Below, piece after piece: positions 1-7,200 of a stretch of DNA of 24,660 bases; the first letter of the stretch is position 1, and every line of letters starts with the position of its first letter. This DNA is from DTU015 sp964406505 (GTDB lineage: Bacteria; Bacillota; Sulfobacillia; Fermentithermobacillales; Fermentithermobacillaceae), in contig CAYORX010000024.1 in the NCBI GenBank assembly GCA_964406505.1, forward strand, positions 1-24,660, in the 5' to 3' direction. The translations under genes and the position numbers were made by a program. Below the pieces are notes generated by a model, which was not told the origin of the DNA, made no database searches, and saw only the letters and a program-made list of their open reading frames with translations.

Positions 1-57
1 ATTCGTGAAGGCGGCCGCACTGTAGCCTCAGGAGTGGTAACCAAGATAGAGGGGTAA
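1..57 (+). CDS. tuf: Elongation factor Tu, first copy (3' end only)
   Basis: Only the last 18 codons and a TAA stop are inside the window. They encode IREGGRTVASGVVTKIEG, the usual C-terminal beta-barrel end of EF-Tu, the GTPase that delivers aminoacyl-tRNA to the ribosome. The first 55 bases are identical to 16780-16834, the end of the complete tuf gene later in the window, and identity stops at the second base of the stop codon (TAA here, TGA there). A tuf copy ahead of rpmG-secE-nusG and another in the str operon is a common arrangement in Clostridia. Confidence 0.95.
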   Translation: MREGGRTVASGVVTKIEG

Positions 58-117
58 ACCGTGGAATTTTCAGTAGAATATGGACAATAGCTATGCTTGA
101 AACGACTACTGAATTCA

Positions 118-142
118 AGTTTGGCGCGCCAACTCGATTTTT
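118..142 (+). terminator. Possible weak Rho-independent terminator after tuf copy 1
   Basis: A perfect palindrome, TTGGCGCGCCAA (121-132), can fold as a short hairpin with a CGCG loop, extended by A118-T134 and G119-C133 around a bulged T120, and is followed by CTCG and five T (138-142). It lies between tuf and the next promoter, where a terminator is expected. The stem is short, so this is tentative. A weaker CTTGAA/TTCAAG hairpin (96-119) sits just upstream. Confidence 0.35.
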
Positions 143-157
143 GAGTGAAACATATGA

Positions 158-187
158 TTGACATGGGAAATAAGCATGTGTTACACT
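158..187 (+). promoter_or_regulatory. Sigma-A type promoter for the rpmG-secE-nusG operon
   Basis: The -35 box TTGACA (158-163) is a perfect consensus. After an 18-base spacer comes TACACT (182-187), preceded by TG at 179-180, which makes an extended -10. The start site would be near 194, about 30 bases upstream of rpmG. Confidence 0.75.
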
Positions 188-226
188 CTGCTTCGATAAA
201 CGCACCGGGATGGGAGGGAAGTTTAA

Positions 227-388
227 GTGTCTAAGGGAGCAACAACGATAATTACTCTTGCATGTCAAGATTGCAAACAGCGGAATTACACGACTACCAA
301 AAATAGAAGAACCCATTCCGGCAGAATTGAACTGAAGAAGTACTGCAAATTTTGCCGTGCCCACACTGTTCACAGGGAAACAAGGTAG
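227..388 (+). CDS. rpmG: 50S ribosomal protein L33 (zinc-binding type)
   Basis: Codes for a 53-residue L33 protein of the large subunit, located near the E site. The start is GTG, preceded by GGGAGGGAAG. Cysteine pairs C13/C16 and C40/C43 form the zinc ribbon of the C+ type of L33, and the run from KNRRTHSGRIELKKYC to the end RAHTVHRETR is typical of the family. It is the first gene after the promoter at 158-187 and is followed by tRNA-Trp and secE, a standard Bacillota order. Length is normal. The identification rests on my own translation of this short frame. Confidence 0.95.
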   Translation: MSKGATTIITLACQDCKQRNYTTTKNRRTHSGRIELKKYCKFCRAHTVHRETR

Positions 389-448
389 TTGGTTTTAACG
401 CGGTTCAGTGGCCCGAACGTGATGATGTGATAAGATGTTAGACTATAC

Positions 449-524
449 AGGCCCGTAGCTCTAACGGCAGAGCAGCGGTCTCCAAAACCGAAGGATGGGG
501 GTTCGAATCCCTCCGGGCCTGCCA
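449..524 (+). tRNA. trnW: tRNA-Trp (CCA anticodon)
   Basis: A full cloverleaf can be drawn: acceptor stem AGGCCCG/CGGGCCT with discriminator G521 and encoded CCA at 522-524, D arm GCTC/GAGC, anticodon loop CTCCAAA with anticodon CCA at 482-484, and a T arm with loop TTCGAAT. The first anticodon-stem pair is a G-A mismatch. There is no promoter or terminator of its own between rpmG and secE, so it is probably cut out of the rpmG-secE-nusG transcript. tRNA-Trp in this position is common in Bacillota. Confidence 0.96.
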
Positions 525-548
525 TAAACTTTATGTTAGGTGAGACGG

Positions 549-764
549 ATGAAAATTTTTCAAGGGTTACGGCGATTTTTCGGAAAAACCGGAAGGTTTT
601 TTAAAGATGTTCGCGCTGAACTCAAAAAGGTAATGTGGCCTTCATCAGGTGAGTTACGGGTATATACGGCTGCAGTATTAGCAGCCATGATCGGAGTCGG
701 CATTATCTTGTGGGGTACCGATGGACTTCTAACTCTCGTGATGAGTTTTATTACCAGTAAGTAG
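549..764 (+). CDS. secE: Preprotein translocase subunit SecE
   Basis: A 71-residue SecE of the short, single-membrane-span type. SecE clamps SecY in the SecYEG protein export channel of the cytoplasmic membrane. The amphipathic signature FFKDVRAELKKVMWP (residues 17-31) is followed by one hydrophobic segment at about 40-58. I chose ATG 549 because AGGTGAG (538-544) lies four bases upstream. An in-frame GTG at 540 falls inside this ribosome binding site and is unlikely. It follows tRNA-Trp and precedes nusG, the classic secE-nusG pair. Confidence 0.95.
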   Translation: MKIFQGLRRFFGKTGRFFKDVRAELKKVMWPSSGELRVYTAAVLAAMIGVGIILWGTDGLLTLVMSFITSK

Positions 765-813
765 GGGAGAGAACCGGGACCCGATTTATAAGACTTAGGG
801 GGGTCCTTATTTA

Positions 814-1362
814 ATGAGTACTTTAGAACAAGGGCAAAAGGGCCAGTGGTATGTAGTACATACATACTCCGGTTATGAGAACAAAGTTAAAACCAACTTG
901 GAAAAACGGGTTGATAACATGAATATGGAAGACAAAATATTCGAAGTTCTCGTGCCTGAAGAAGAAGAAATTGAATATAAAGAAGGCAAAAAGCGAGTAG
1001 TTAAGCGCAAAGTTTTCCCGGGATATGTAATGGTCAAAATGACTATGGCAGATGATTCTTGGTACGTAGTTAGGAATACTCCGGGTATTACAGGTTTTGT
1101 AGGGCCTGGCTCGAGGCCGATTCCCCTTGATGAACATGAAGTTGATAGCATTTTTATGCGGATAAGCAGTGAGGCCGCACCTAAAGTGAGGGTTAGATTT
1201 AAACCCGGTCAAAGTTTGAGAGTTAAGGCTGGCCCGTTTCAAGGTATGATGGGTATGGTTCAAGACGTTATGGCTGATAGGGGTAAACTGCGAATATTGA
1301 TTTCAATATTCGGGCGGGAAACTCCGGTGGAACTCGATTTTAATCAGGTAGAGGAAGTGTGA
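814..1362 (+). CDS. nusG: Transcription termination/antitermination factor NusG
   Basis: A 182-residue NusG, which binds the RNA polymerase clamp, affects pausing and processivity, and links to the ribosome through its KOW domain. The NGN domain starts at QWYVVHTYSGYE (11-22), with PGYVMV at 69-74 and NTPGITGFVG at 88-97. The KOW domain covers about 130-157 (GPFQGMMGMV). Length is normal. The ATG follows a G-rich site AGGGGGG (797-803) that can pair partly with upstream GGACCC (see findings). It lies 10 bases before rplK, so the two are probably cotranscribed. Confidence 0.96.
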   Translation: MSTLEQGQKGQWYVVHTYSGYENKVKTNLEKRVDNMNMEDKIFEVLVPEEEEIEYKEGKKRVVKRKVFPGYVMVKMTMADDSWYVVRNTPGITGFVGPGSRPIPLDEHEVDSIFMRISSEAAPKVRVRFKPGQSLRVKAGPFQGMMGMVQDVMADRGKLRILISIFGRETPVELDFNQVEEV

Positions 1363-1372
1363 GGGAAAGAGT

Positions 1373-1795
1373 ATGGCTAAGAAGGTTAAAGCAGTAGTTA
1401 AATTACAAATACCAGGCGGGAGAGCAACGCCTGCACCACCCGTGGGTCCTGCGTTAGCACCTCATCAGGTGAATTTGCAGCTATTTACCCAGCAATTCAA
1501 TGACAGAACATCTACACAAGTAGGTACTATTACTCCTGTTGTGGTTACTATATACGAAGACAGGTCTTTTAGCTTTATCGTGAAAACCCCACCCGCATCC
1601 GTTCTTTTAAAAAAAGCAGCAGGGCTTGAAACAGCGTCAGGCGAACCGCATGTCAACATTGTGGGGAAAGTTACCAAAGATCAAGTCAGAGAAATAGCAG
1701 AACTTAAAATGACAGATCTCAATGCTGCTTCAATTGAAGGTGCTATGAGACAAATCGAAGGTACTGCTAGAAGCATGGGGATCCGGGTTGAATAG
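1373..1795 (+). CDS. rplK: 50S ribosomal protein L11 with divergent N-terminal domain
   Basis: A 140-residue L11, part of the GTPase-associated centre with 23S rRNA helices 43/44; its N-terminal domain contacts elongation factors and thiopeptide antibiotics. The C-terminal RNA-binding domain is orthodox (KKAAG at 81-85, GTARSMGI near the end). The prolines of PAPPVGPAL (20-28) are present. The next stretch is unusual: most bacteria have GQxGVNIMxFC after PAL, here it is APHQVNLQLFT (29-39), so G29, Q30, G32, M36 and C39 of the E. coli protein are all changed. There is no frameshift and the domain length is kept. It is the gene before the L1 control site and rplA. Confidence 0.94.
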   Translation: MAKKVKAVVKLQIPGGRATPAPPVGPALAPHQVNLQLFTQQFNDRTSTQVGTITPVVVTIYEDRSFSFIVKTPPASVLLKKAAGLETASGEPHVNIVGKVTKDQVREIAELKMTDLNAASIEGAMRQIEGTARSMGIRVE

Positions 1796-1886
1796 GGTTT
1801 TCAAAGTCTAGCATTTATACGTAATTAATGTTTGCAATTATCTGTGAAGTCAATGGCACAAAATCGAACTAATCTTTTAGAAACTA

Positions 1887-1922
1887 TTGTGGGAGGACCA
1901 CGTCCGCTTTACCACAAGGAGG
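1887..1922 (+). promoter_or_regulatory. L1 autoregulatory mRNA site ahead of rplA
   Basis: TTGTGG (1887-1892) pairs perfectly with CCACAA (1912-1917), and GGAC (1895-1898) with GTCC (1902-1905), leaving an asymmetric internal loop of GA on one side and GCTTTA on the other. This resembles the known L1 binding site shared by 23S rRNA and L1 operon mRNAs. The outer stem overlaps the ribosome binding site AAGGAGG (1916-1922), so bound L1 would block translation of rplA. Identification is by motif from memory plus location. Confidence 0.7.
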
Positions 1923-1931
1923 ATCATATGA

Positions 1932-2639
1932 ATGGCTAGAAAAGGTAGACGATATACTGAATCCGCAAAACGAATGGAAACAGGTAGAATGTATGGGCCA
2001 CGGGAAGCGTTAGACCTTCTTATAGAGTCTTCGTTCGCCAAGTTTGATGAAACTGTAGACATAGCCATGAAGTTGGGTGTTAATCCGCGTCATGCTGATC
2101 AGATCGTACGGGGTTCTATAATATTACCTCACGGCACCGGAAAAGAAGCTCGTGTTTTAGTGTTTGCACGTGGAATCAAAGCTAGCGAGGCCGAGCAAGC
2201 CGGGGCCGATTTTGTAGGAGCAGAGGAATTGGCTGAAAAAATACAGGGTGGCTGGCTAGATTTCGATACAGCGGTGGCTACACCGGATATGATGAGCATT
2301 GTAGGACGCCTTGGGCGGATACTTGGTCCAAGAGGACTTATGCCTAATCCAAGATCTGGAACTGTGACTGAAGACGTTGAATCAGCTGTAAAAGAGATTA
2401 AACAAGGCAAAGTAGAATTTAGGACAGATAGAGCCGGCGTTATCCATAGTGTAATCGGCAAAGTATCTTTTGGCCCGGACAAATTGCTCGATAATTTCTA
2501 TGCTTTTGTAGATGCAATTGTCAAAGCTAGGCCGCCGGGGGCTAGAGGTCGCTATATTATTAGCGTTACAGTAAGTTCTACCATGGGTCCTGGTGTTCCA
2601 ATTGATGTTAGTCAAGCAGTCGAACCTCAGAGAACCTAA
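1932..2639 (+). CDS. rplA: 50S ribosomal protein L1
   Basis: A 235-residue L1, forming the mobile L1 stalk that helps release deacylated tRNA from the E site; it also represses its own mRNA. Typical features are MARKGRRY at the start, GRLGRILGPRGLMPNP with G(T/S)V downstream, and VEFRTDRAGVIH. ATG 1932 follows AAGGAGG by nine bases. A second, out-of-frame ATG at 1928 is nearer to the ribosome binding site and ends after three codons (see findings). It is separated from rplK by 136 bases holding the L1 site. Length is usual. Confidence 0.97.
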   Translation: MARKGRRYTESAKRMETGRMYGPREALDLLIESSFAKFDETVDIAMKLGVNPRHADQIVRGSIILPHGTGKEARVLVFARGIKASEAEQAGADFVGAEELAEKIQGGWLDFDTAVATPDMMSIVGRLGRILGPRGLMPNPRSGTVTEDVESAVKEIKQGKVEFRTDRAGVIHSVIGKVSFGPDKLLDNFYAFVDAIVKARPPGARGRYIISVTVSSTMGPGVPIDVSQAVEPQRT

Positions 2640-2663
2640 GTTTACAGATGTTTGAATTACAAT

Positions 2664-2750
2664 TTGATAATGGGCCGCAGACAGCAGGTGTTTAAAAACA
2701 TAATAGCCTTTTCCAATAGAAAATGGCTGCCCGCCGAGGCTTAGACTCTC
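2664..2750 (+). promoter_or_regulatory. L10 leader (autoregulatory RNA for rplJ-rplL)
   Basis: The segment contains CCGCAGACAGCAGGTG (2675-2690) and CTGCCCGCCGAGGC (2727-2740), matching what I remember of the conserved core of ribosomal protein L10 leaders. They flank a variable hairpin: AGCC+TTTTC (2705-2713) pairs with GAAAA+T+GGCT (2719-2728) with one bulged U. In the family, the L10(L12)4 complex binds here and turns down rplJL expression. A terminator-like hairpin follows at 2773-2802. Confidence 0.85.
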
Positions 2751-2772
2751 AGATAGAACTGTTTTGATATCT

Positions 2773-2802
2773 AGGGCCTACGCTTTGTGCGAGGCCCTTT
2801 TT
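2773..2802 (+). terminator. Intrinsic terminator/attenuator before rplJ
   Basis: AGGGCCT pairs with AGGCCCT (2773-2779 with 2792-2798), with an inner CGC/GCG helix and a TTTGT loop, and a T run ends at 2802. It lies between the L10 leader and the rplJ start, so it probably acts as an attenuator controlled by the leader. Confidence 0.85.
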
Positions 2803-2840
2803 AAGTGATAAATGTGATTGCAAGTAAGGGGGGATATTTT

Positions 2841-3377
2841 TTGGAAACCAGGCAGAGACGAAGAAAAGCGAAGATCCAAGAAGTTCTAAAGCAGGAAATG
2901 TTGGCAGCCCAAAGCGTTATTTTCGCTGACTTTAGAGGAGTTTCCGTCGCAGATGATACAAAGTTACGTCAAAAGTGCCGAGAGAACGAAGTGTTATATA
3001 AGGTGATCAAAAACACTTTAGCTTTAAGAGCAGTCAGGGAACTAAGTTGGGATGGCTTAGACGATATATTTAAAGGACCTACTGCAATGGCTATAAGTAC
3101 TAAAGATCCTGTTTCACCAGCTAAAGTACTACGCGAGTTTTCTCTTCAAACTCCCGCTTTTAAAATTAAAGGTGGAGTTTTAGACGGGCAAAAGATGAGC
3201 AGCGAAAAAATTTTGTTTTTAGCTACGTTGCCCTCTAAGGAAACTTTGTTGACGCAAACTGCGGTGGTTATGAAGGCCCCGATTTCGGCTCTAGCTACAG
3301 TTTTGAATGAAACCATAGTGGGTTTTGCAAGAGCTCTTAACGAACTAAGAGTTAAAAGGGAACAAAGTGCCAGTTAA
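2841..3377 (+). CDS. rplJ: 50S ribosomal protein L10
   Basis: A 178-residue L10, the base of the L7/L12 stalk. The N-terminal rRNA-binding domain shows SVIFADFRGVSV and VIKNTLALRA, and the C-terminal helix that carries the L7/L12 dimers ends the protein. I chose TTG 2841 because AAGGGGGG (2826-2833) is seven bases upstream. A GTG at 2805 in the same frame lies only three bases after the attenuator T run, has no ribosome binding site, and would add 12 atypical residues. rplL follows after 22 bases. Confidence 0.95.
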   Translation: METRQRRRKAKIQEVLKQEMLAAQSVIFADFRGVSVADDTKLRQKCRENEVLYKVIKNTLALRAVRELSWDGLDDIFKGPTAMAISTKDPVSPAKVLREFSLQTPAFKIKGGVLDGQKMSSEKILFLATLPSKETLLTQTAVVMKAPISALATVLNETIVGFARALNELRVKREQSAS

Positions 3378-3399
3378 TTTACAAGGAGGTTTATTTTAA

Positions 3400-3780
3400 A
3401 TGTCTAAAATAGAACAAGTTTTAGAGTTGGTAAAAGATATGACCGTGCTTGAACTTGCCGAATTAGTTAAACAATTTGAAGAGGAATTTGGCGTGTCTGC
3501 TCAGGCTGTAGCAGCTGCTCCTGCGGCAGCCGCTGCTCCTCAAGATGTGGGACCTGCCGAAGAAGAGCAAACTGAATTTGACGTAGTGCTCACAGCCGCG
3601 GGAAGCAGCAGAGTTGCGGCAATTAAAGCCGTAAGGGAACTTACAGGGCTTGGATTAAGGGAATCTAAAGAACTGGTGGAATCTGCACCTGCGGCGGTGA
3701 AAGAAAAAGTTTCTAAAGAAGAGGCTGAAAAAGCTAAAGAAGTTCTAGAAAAAGCTGGGGCTACCGTGGAACTTAAGTAA
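3400..3780 (+). CDS. rplL: 50S ribosomal protein L7/L12
   Basis: A 126-residue L7/L12, the multi-copy stalk protein that recruits and activates translational GTPases. It has the N-terminal dimerisation domain (about 1-32), a flexible Ala/Pro hinge (about 38-50) and the C-terminal factor-binding domain with AAIKAVRELTGLGLRESKELV. The ribosome binding site AAGGAGG is clear. A hairpin at 3809-3845 follows. Confidence 0.97.
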   Translation: MSKIEQVLELVKDMTVLELAELVKQFEEEFGVSAQAVAAAPAAAAAPQDVGPAEEEQTEFDVVLTAAGSSRVAAIKAVRELTGLGLRESKELVESAPAAVKEKVSKEEAEKAKEVLEKAGATVELK

Positions 3781-3808
3781 GACTATTTGTTCAAAATCAA
3801 ATTGCTAT

Positions 3809-3852
3809 AACAAGCGCAGATGCCTTTACGGCACCTGTGCTTGTTTGTTGTA
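3809..3852 (+). terminator. Terminator-like hairpin after rplL
   Basis: A 16-base arm starting AACAAGCGCAG pairs with the arm ending CTGTGCTTGTT around a TTTAC loop, with one G-U pair and one A-C mismatch. The downstream tract TTGTTTGTTGT is T-rich but not a clean T run, so termination may be partial and rpoB may also receive read-through. Confidence 0.6.
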
Positions 3853-4113
3853 TAAGATTGATCTTTGTCAAACTGTATCTTGTGGGATCGTTAAAACGGA
3901 CAATGCAAAACAATAGGTAGTTTTAGGGCCGAAAACATGATAGACTCTCACTTAGAAGCATTGGCTTTTTGTTGAAGTTTGGCATATAAAAATTTAAAGG
4001 TGGAGTCGCGACAAGCATATCACTTAGCTGCATGACTATAGGATAAAAAGTAAGGTTACCCACTGCCTTGGCGGGTAAGCATATACGAATAATAATCGCA
4101 TTGATCGCGCTTG

Positions 4114-4142
4114 TTGACAAAGGTTGACAGGCGTGATAGTAT
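4114..4142 (+). promoter_or_regulatory. Promoter for rpoB-rpoC
   Basis: TTGACA (4114-4119), a 17-base spacer and TAGTAT (4137-4142), with TG at 4134-4135 giving an extended -10. The start site would be near 4149, leaving a leader of about 125 bases. A second TTGACA at 4124-4129 has no well-placed -10 and was not used. Confidence 0.8.
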
Positions 4143-4276
4143 TGTTACTTGCATTCGTATATCGGCTCGCCGGCCAGGAATTAGTTTACGGAACTCTGGG
4201 TAAAATATTAAGGTAATGACTTAGAGTTCGTTCTCCAGGGCGCAGGCGGAAATTTACCCCCTAAGGAGTGAAATGC

Positions 4277-7200
4277 ATGGCCTATCCCATCAAGGTAGGC
4301 AGACGTGAACGACTTAGCTATGGTCGTATTCGCGAGGTCCTTGATATTCCAAACCTGATAGCAGTTCAAAAGGAGTCCTACCGGTGGTTTCTTGAAGAAG
4401 GGCTGCGTGAAGTATTCAGAGACATTTCACCTATTAAGGACTTTACAGAAAATCTTGTATTAGAGTTCATCGATTACAAATTAGATGAACCTAAAAATTC
4501 TGTCGAGGAGTGTAAAGAAAGAGATGTTACTTATTCTGCTCCTCTAAAAGTTAAAGTTAGGCTTATCAATCAAACTACAGGTGAAGTCAAAGAACAAGAG
4601 GTTTTTATGGGCGATTTTCCGCTCATGACCGACGCGGGTACATTTGTTATTAACGGTGCCGAACGGGTTATCGTAAGCCAACTTGTGCGATCTCCAGGTG
4701 GATATTATTCCTATGAAATCGATGCAAACGGCAAACGGCGTTATTCTGCTACATTAATACCTAGCAGGGGCACATGGTTTGAAATGGAAACAGACCGCAA
4801 TGATATTGCCTGGGTTCGAATAGATAGAACCCGAAAGCTGCCTTTAACTATATTGCTAAGAGCAATAGGATTAGAAACCGATGCCCAGATTTTAGATGCC
4901 ATGGGCGAAAGCATAGTATTGAAGAACACATTAGATAAGGATAGTACTAAATCTAGGGACGAAGCTCTTGTTGAGATTTATCGCAGACTAAGGCCTGGTG
5001 AACCACCAACCGTCGAAAGCGCCAGAAATCTATTTGAAAGCTTGTTTTTTCAACCCCGGCGTTATGATCTTGCTACGGTGGGGCGTTATCGGTTAAATAA
5101 GAAATTTACTTTGCGCAGGCGTATTGTAAATACAACGGCTGTGTTTGACGTAGTACACCCGGATACAGATGAACTATTGGTTAAAGCCGGAGAGCGGATT
5201 GATAGAGATCTGGCACATAAAATTAATGCCGCGGGCATAAACGAAATTGATGTAGCTACCTTTGACGGTCAGGTAGTTCGCGTTGTAGGTAATGGTGTAC
5301 GCAAGGACAATGAGGAAGCATGGTCCCAAGAAAAATCTTTAACGAGAGATGATATACTAGCGGCTATTAACTACTTTTTTGGTTTGACCAAGGGTTTAGG
5401 ATCATATGATGATATTGATCACTTGGGTAATAGGCGCGTTAGATGTGTAGGGGAACTTTTGCAAAACCAATTTCGTGTAGGTTTAGCTAGGATGGAGCGG
5501 GTTGTCAGAGAGCGGATGACCATTCAAGACATCGACATTATTACTCCCCAAGCGCTTATAAATGTAAGACCTGTGGTCGGGGCAGTACGCGAATTTTTTG
5601 GTTCTAGCCAACTGTCTCAGTTTATGGAACAAACTAATCCGCTTACTGAACTTACTGCAAAAAGAAGACTTTCTGCCCTTGGACCAGGTGGTCTTACTAG
5701 GGAAAGAGCGGGTTTTGAAGTTCGTGACGTACACCACTCTCACTATGGAAGAATGTGTCCTATTGAGACGCCAGAAGGTCCGAATATCGGACTTACAAAT
5801 TCCCTTTCTTCTTATGCCCGTATAAATCGTTTGGGATTCATAGAAACACCATATAGGAAAGTTGATAAGGCGAAAAAAAGAGTCACCAACGAAATAGAAT
5901 ACCTTACCGCAGATGAAGAAGACGATTGCGTAATTGCACAGGCCAATGCGGCTGTAGACGAAGAAGGTAGATTTTTAGACAAACGTGTTTTATCAAGGTA
6001 CAGACAAGAAGTGCGTGAGGCACCCCCAGAAGAGATAGATTATATGGATGTCTCTCCGAAACAAATATTTTCTGTCGCTACTTCACTCATTCCATTTCTC
6101 GAGCATGACGATGCAAGTCGTGCTTTAATGGGTGCGAATATGCAACGGCAGGGTGTGCCTTTAATCCGAACAGAGGCACCGTTAGTTGGTACTGGGTTAG
6201 AGCATCGAACAGCGCTGGATTCGGGAGTTATAGCTATTGCTAAAAGGGCTGGCCAGGTGGTGCGGGTTTCTGCATCCGAAATTGTAGTGCAAACGGTGTC
6301 GGGCGAGCACGACGTATATAAATTGAAAAAATTCAATCGTTCAAATCAGGGCACATGTTTTAATCAAAAGCCTATTGTGTCTAAGGGGCAAATGGTTGAA
6401 GAAGGGGAAGTTTTGGCTGATGGTCCATCTACCGACATGGGAGAATTAGCCCTTGGTAGGAATATCCTTGTAGCGTATATGCCGTGGCAAGGTTATAACT
6501 ACGAAGACGCAATTTTAATTTCAAGAGAACTTGTTGAGGACGATGTTTATACCTCTATCCATATAGAAGAATATGAATGTGACGCTAGAGATACAAAACT
6601 TGGCCCCGAGGAAATCACTAAGGATATTCCAAATGTGGCGGAAGAACAGCTCAAGGATCTTGATGACAGGGGTATTATCAGGACAGGTGCAGAAGTGAGG
6701 GCCGGCGATATCTTAGTAGGTAAGGTTACTCCTAAGGGCGAAACTGAACTCACAGCTGAGGAAAGGTTGCTCAGAGCTATATTCGGCGAAAAAGCCCGTG
6801 AGGTGAGGGATAATTCCCTTAAAGTACCTCATGGTGAAAGCGGTATCGTTGTCGATGTTAAGTTGTTTACACGGGAGTCAGGAGACGAACTCCCTCCAGG
6901 AGTTAATGAACTAGTAAGAGTACATGTAGCTCAAAAACGAAGGATATCGGAAGGCGACAAAATGGCTGGGCGCCATGGTAACAAAGGTGTAGTTGCAAAG
7001 ATTCTTCCAAAAGAAGACATGCCATTTTTACCCGATGGTACTCCTATACAAATACTTCTTACTCCTTTAGGAGTTCCATCTCGAATGAATATTGGACAAA
7101 TCTTTGAATGCCATTTGGGCTATGCTGCGAAACTCTTAGGTATTCACGTAGCAACTCCCATATTTGACGGCATACAAGAAGACGAAGTGAAGGAATTACT

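Larger units (their letters stand above)
3781..4276 (+). other. Long intergenic region between rplL and rpoB
   Basis: This 496-base stretch has no convincing gene. It holds a terminator-like hairpin (3809-3845), a decamer shared with the L10 leader region (3941-3950), a TTACCC/GGGTAA inverted repeat (4056-4078), the rpoB promoter (4114-4142) flanked by a perfect 10-base inverted repeat (4081-4090 and 4153-4162), and an untranslated leader of about 125 bases with two self-complementary heptamer pairs. Confidence 0.85.

Noticed and set aside
121..132. Perfect palindrome TTGGCGCGCCAA as an operator or vector-like site
   Set aside because: It fits better as the stem of a weak terminator after tuf, and a 12-base palindrome alone says little.
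161..179. ACATG/CATGT inverted repeat inside the rpmG promoter spacer
   Set aside because: Only five bases per arm, expected by chance.
2805..2840. Longer rplJ start at GTG 2805
   Set aside because: It lies three bases after the attenuator T run, has no ribosome binding site, and adds residues absent from L10.
3923..4120. Minus-strand open frame in the rplL-rpoB gap
   Set aside because: No ribosome binding site or recognisable domain, and it covers the promoter and repeats; probably chance.
4124..4129. Second TTGACA upstream of rpoB as an alternative promoter
   Set aside because: No good -10 lies 16-18 bases downstream, while the first TTGACA pairs perfectly with TAGTAT.
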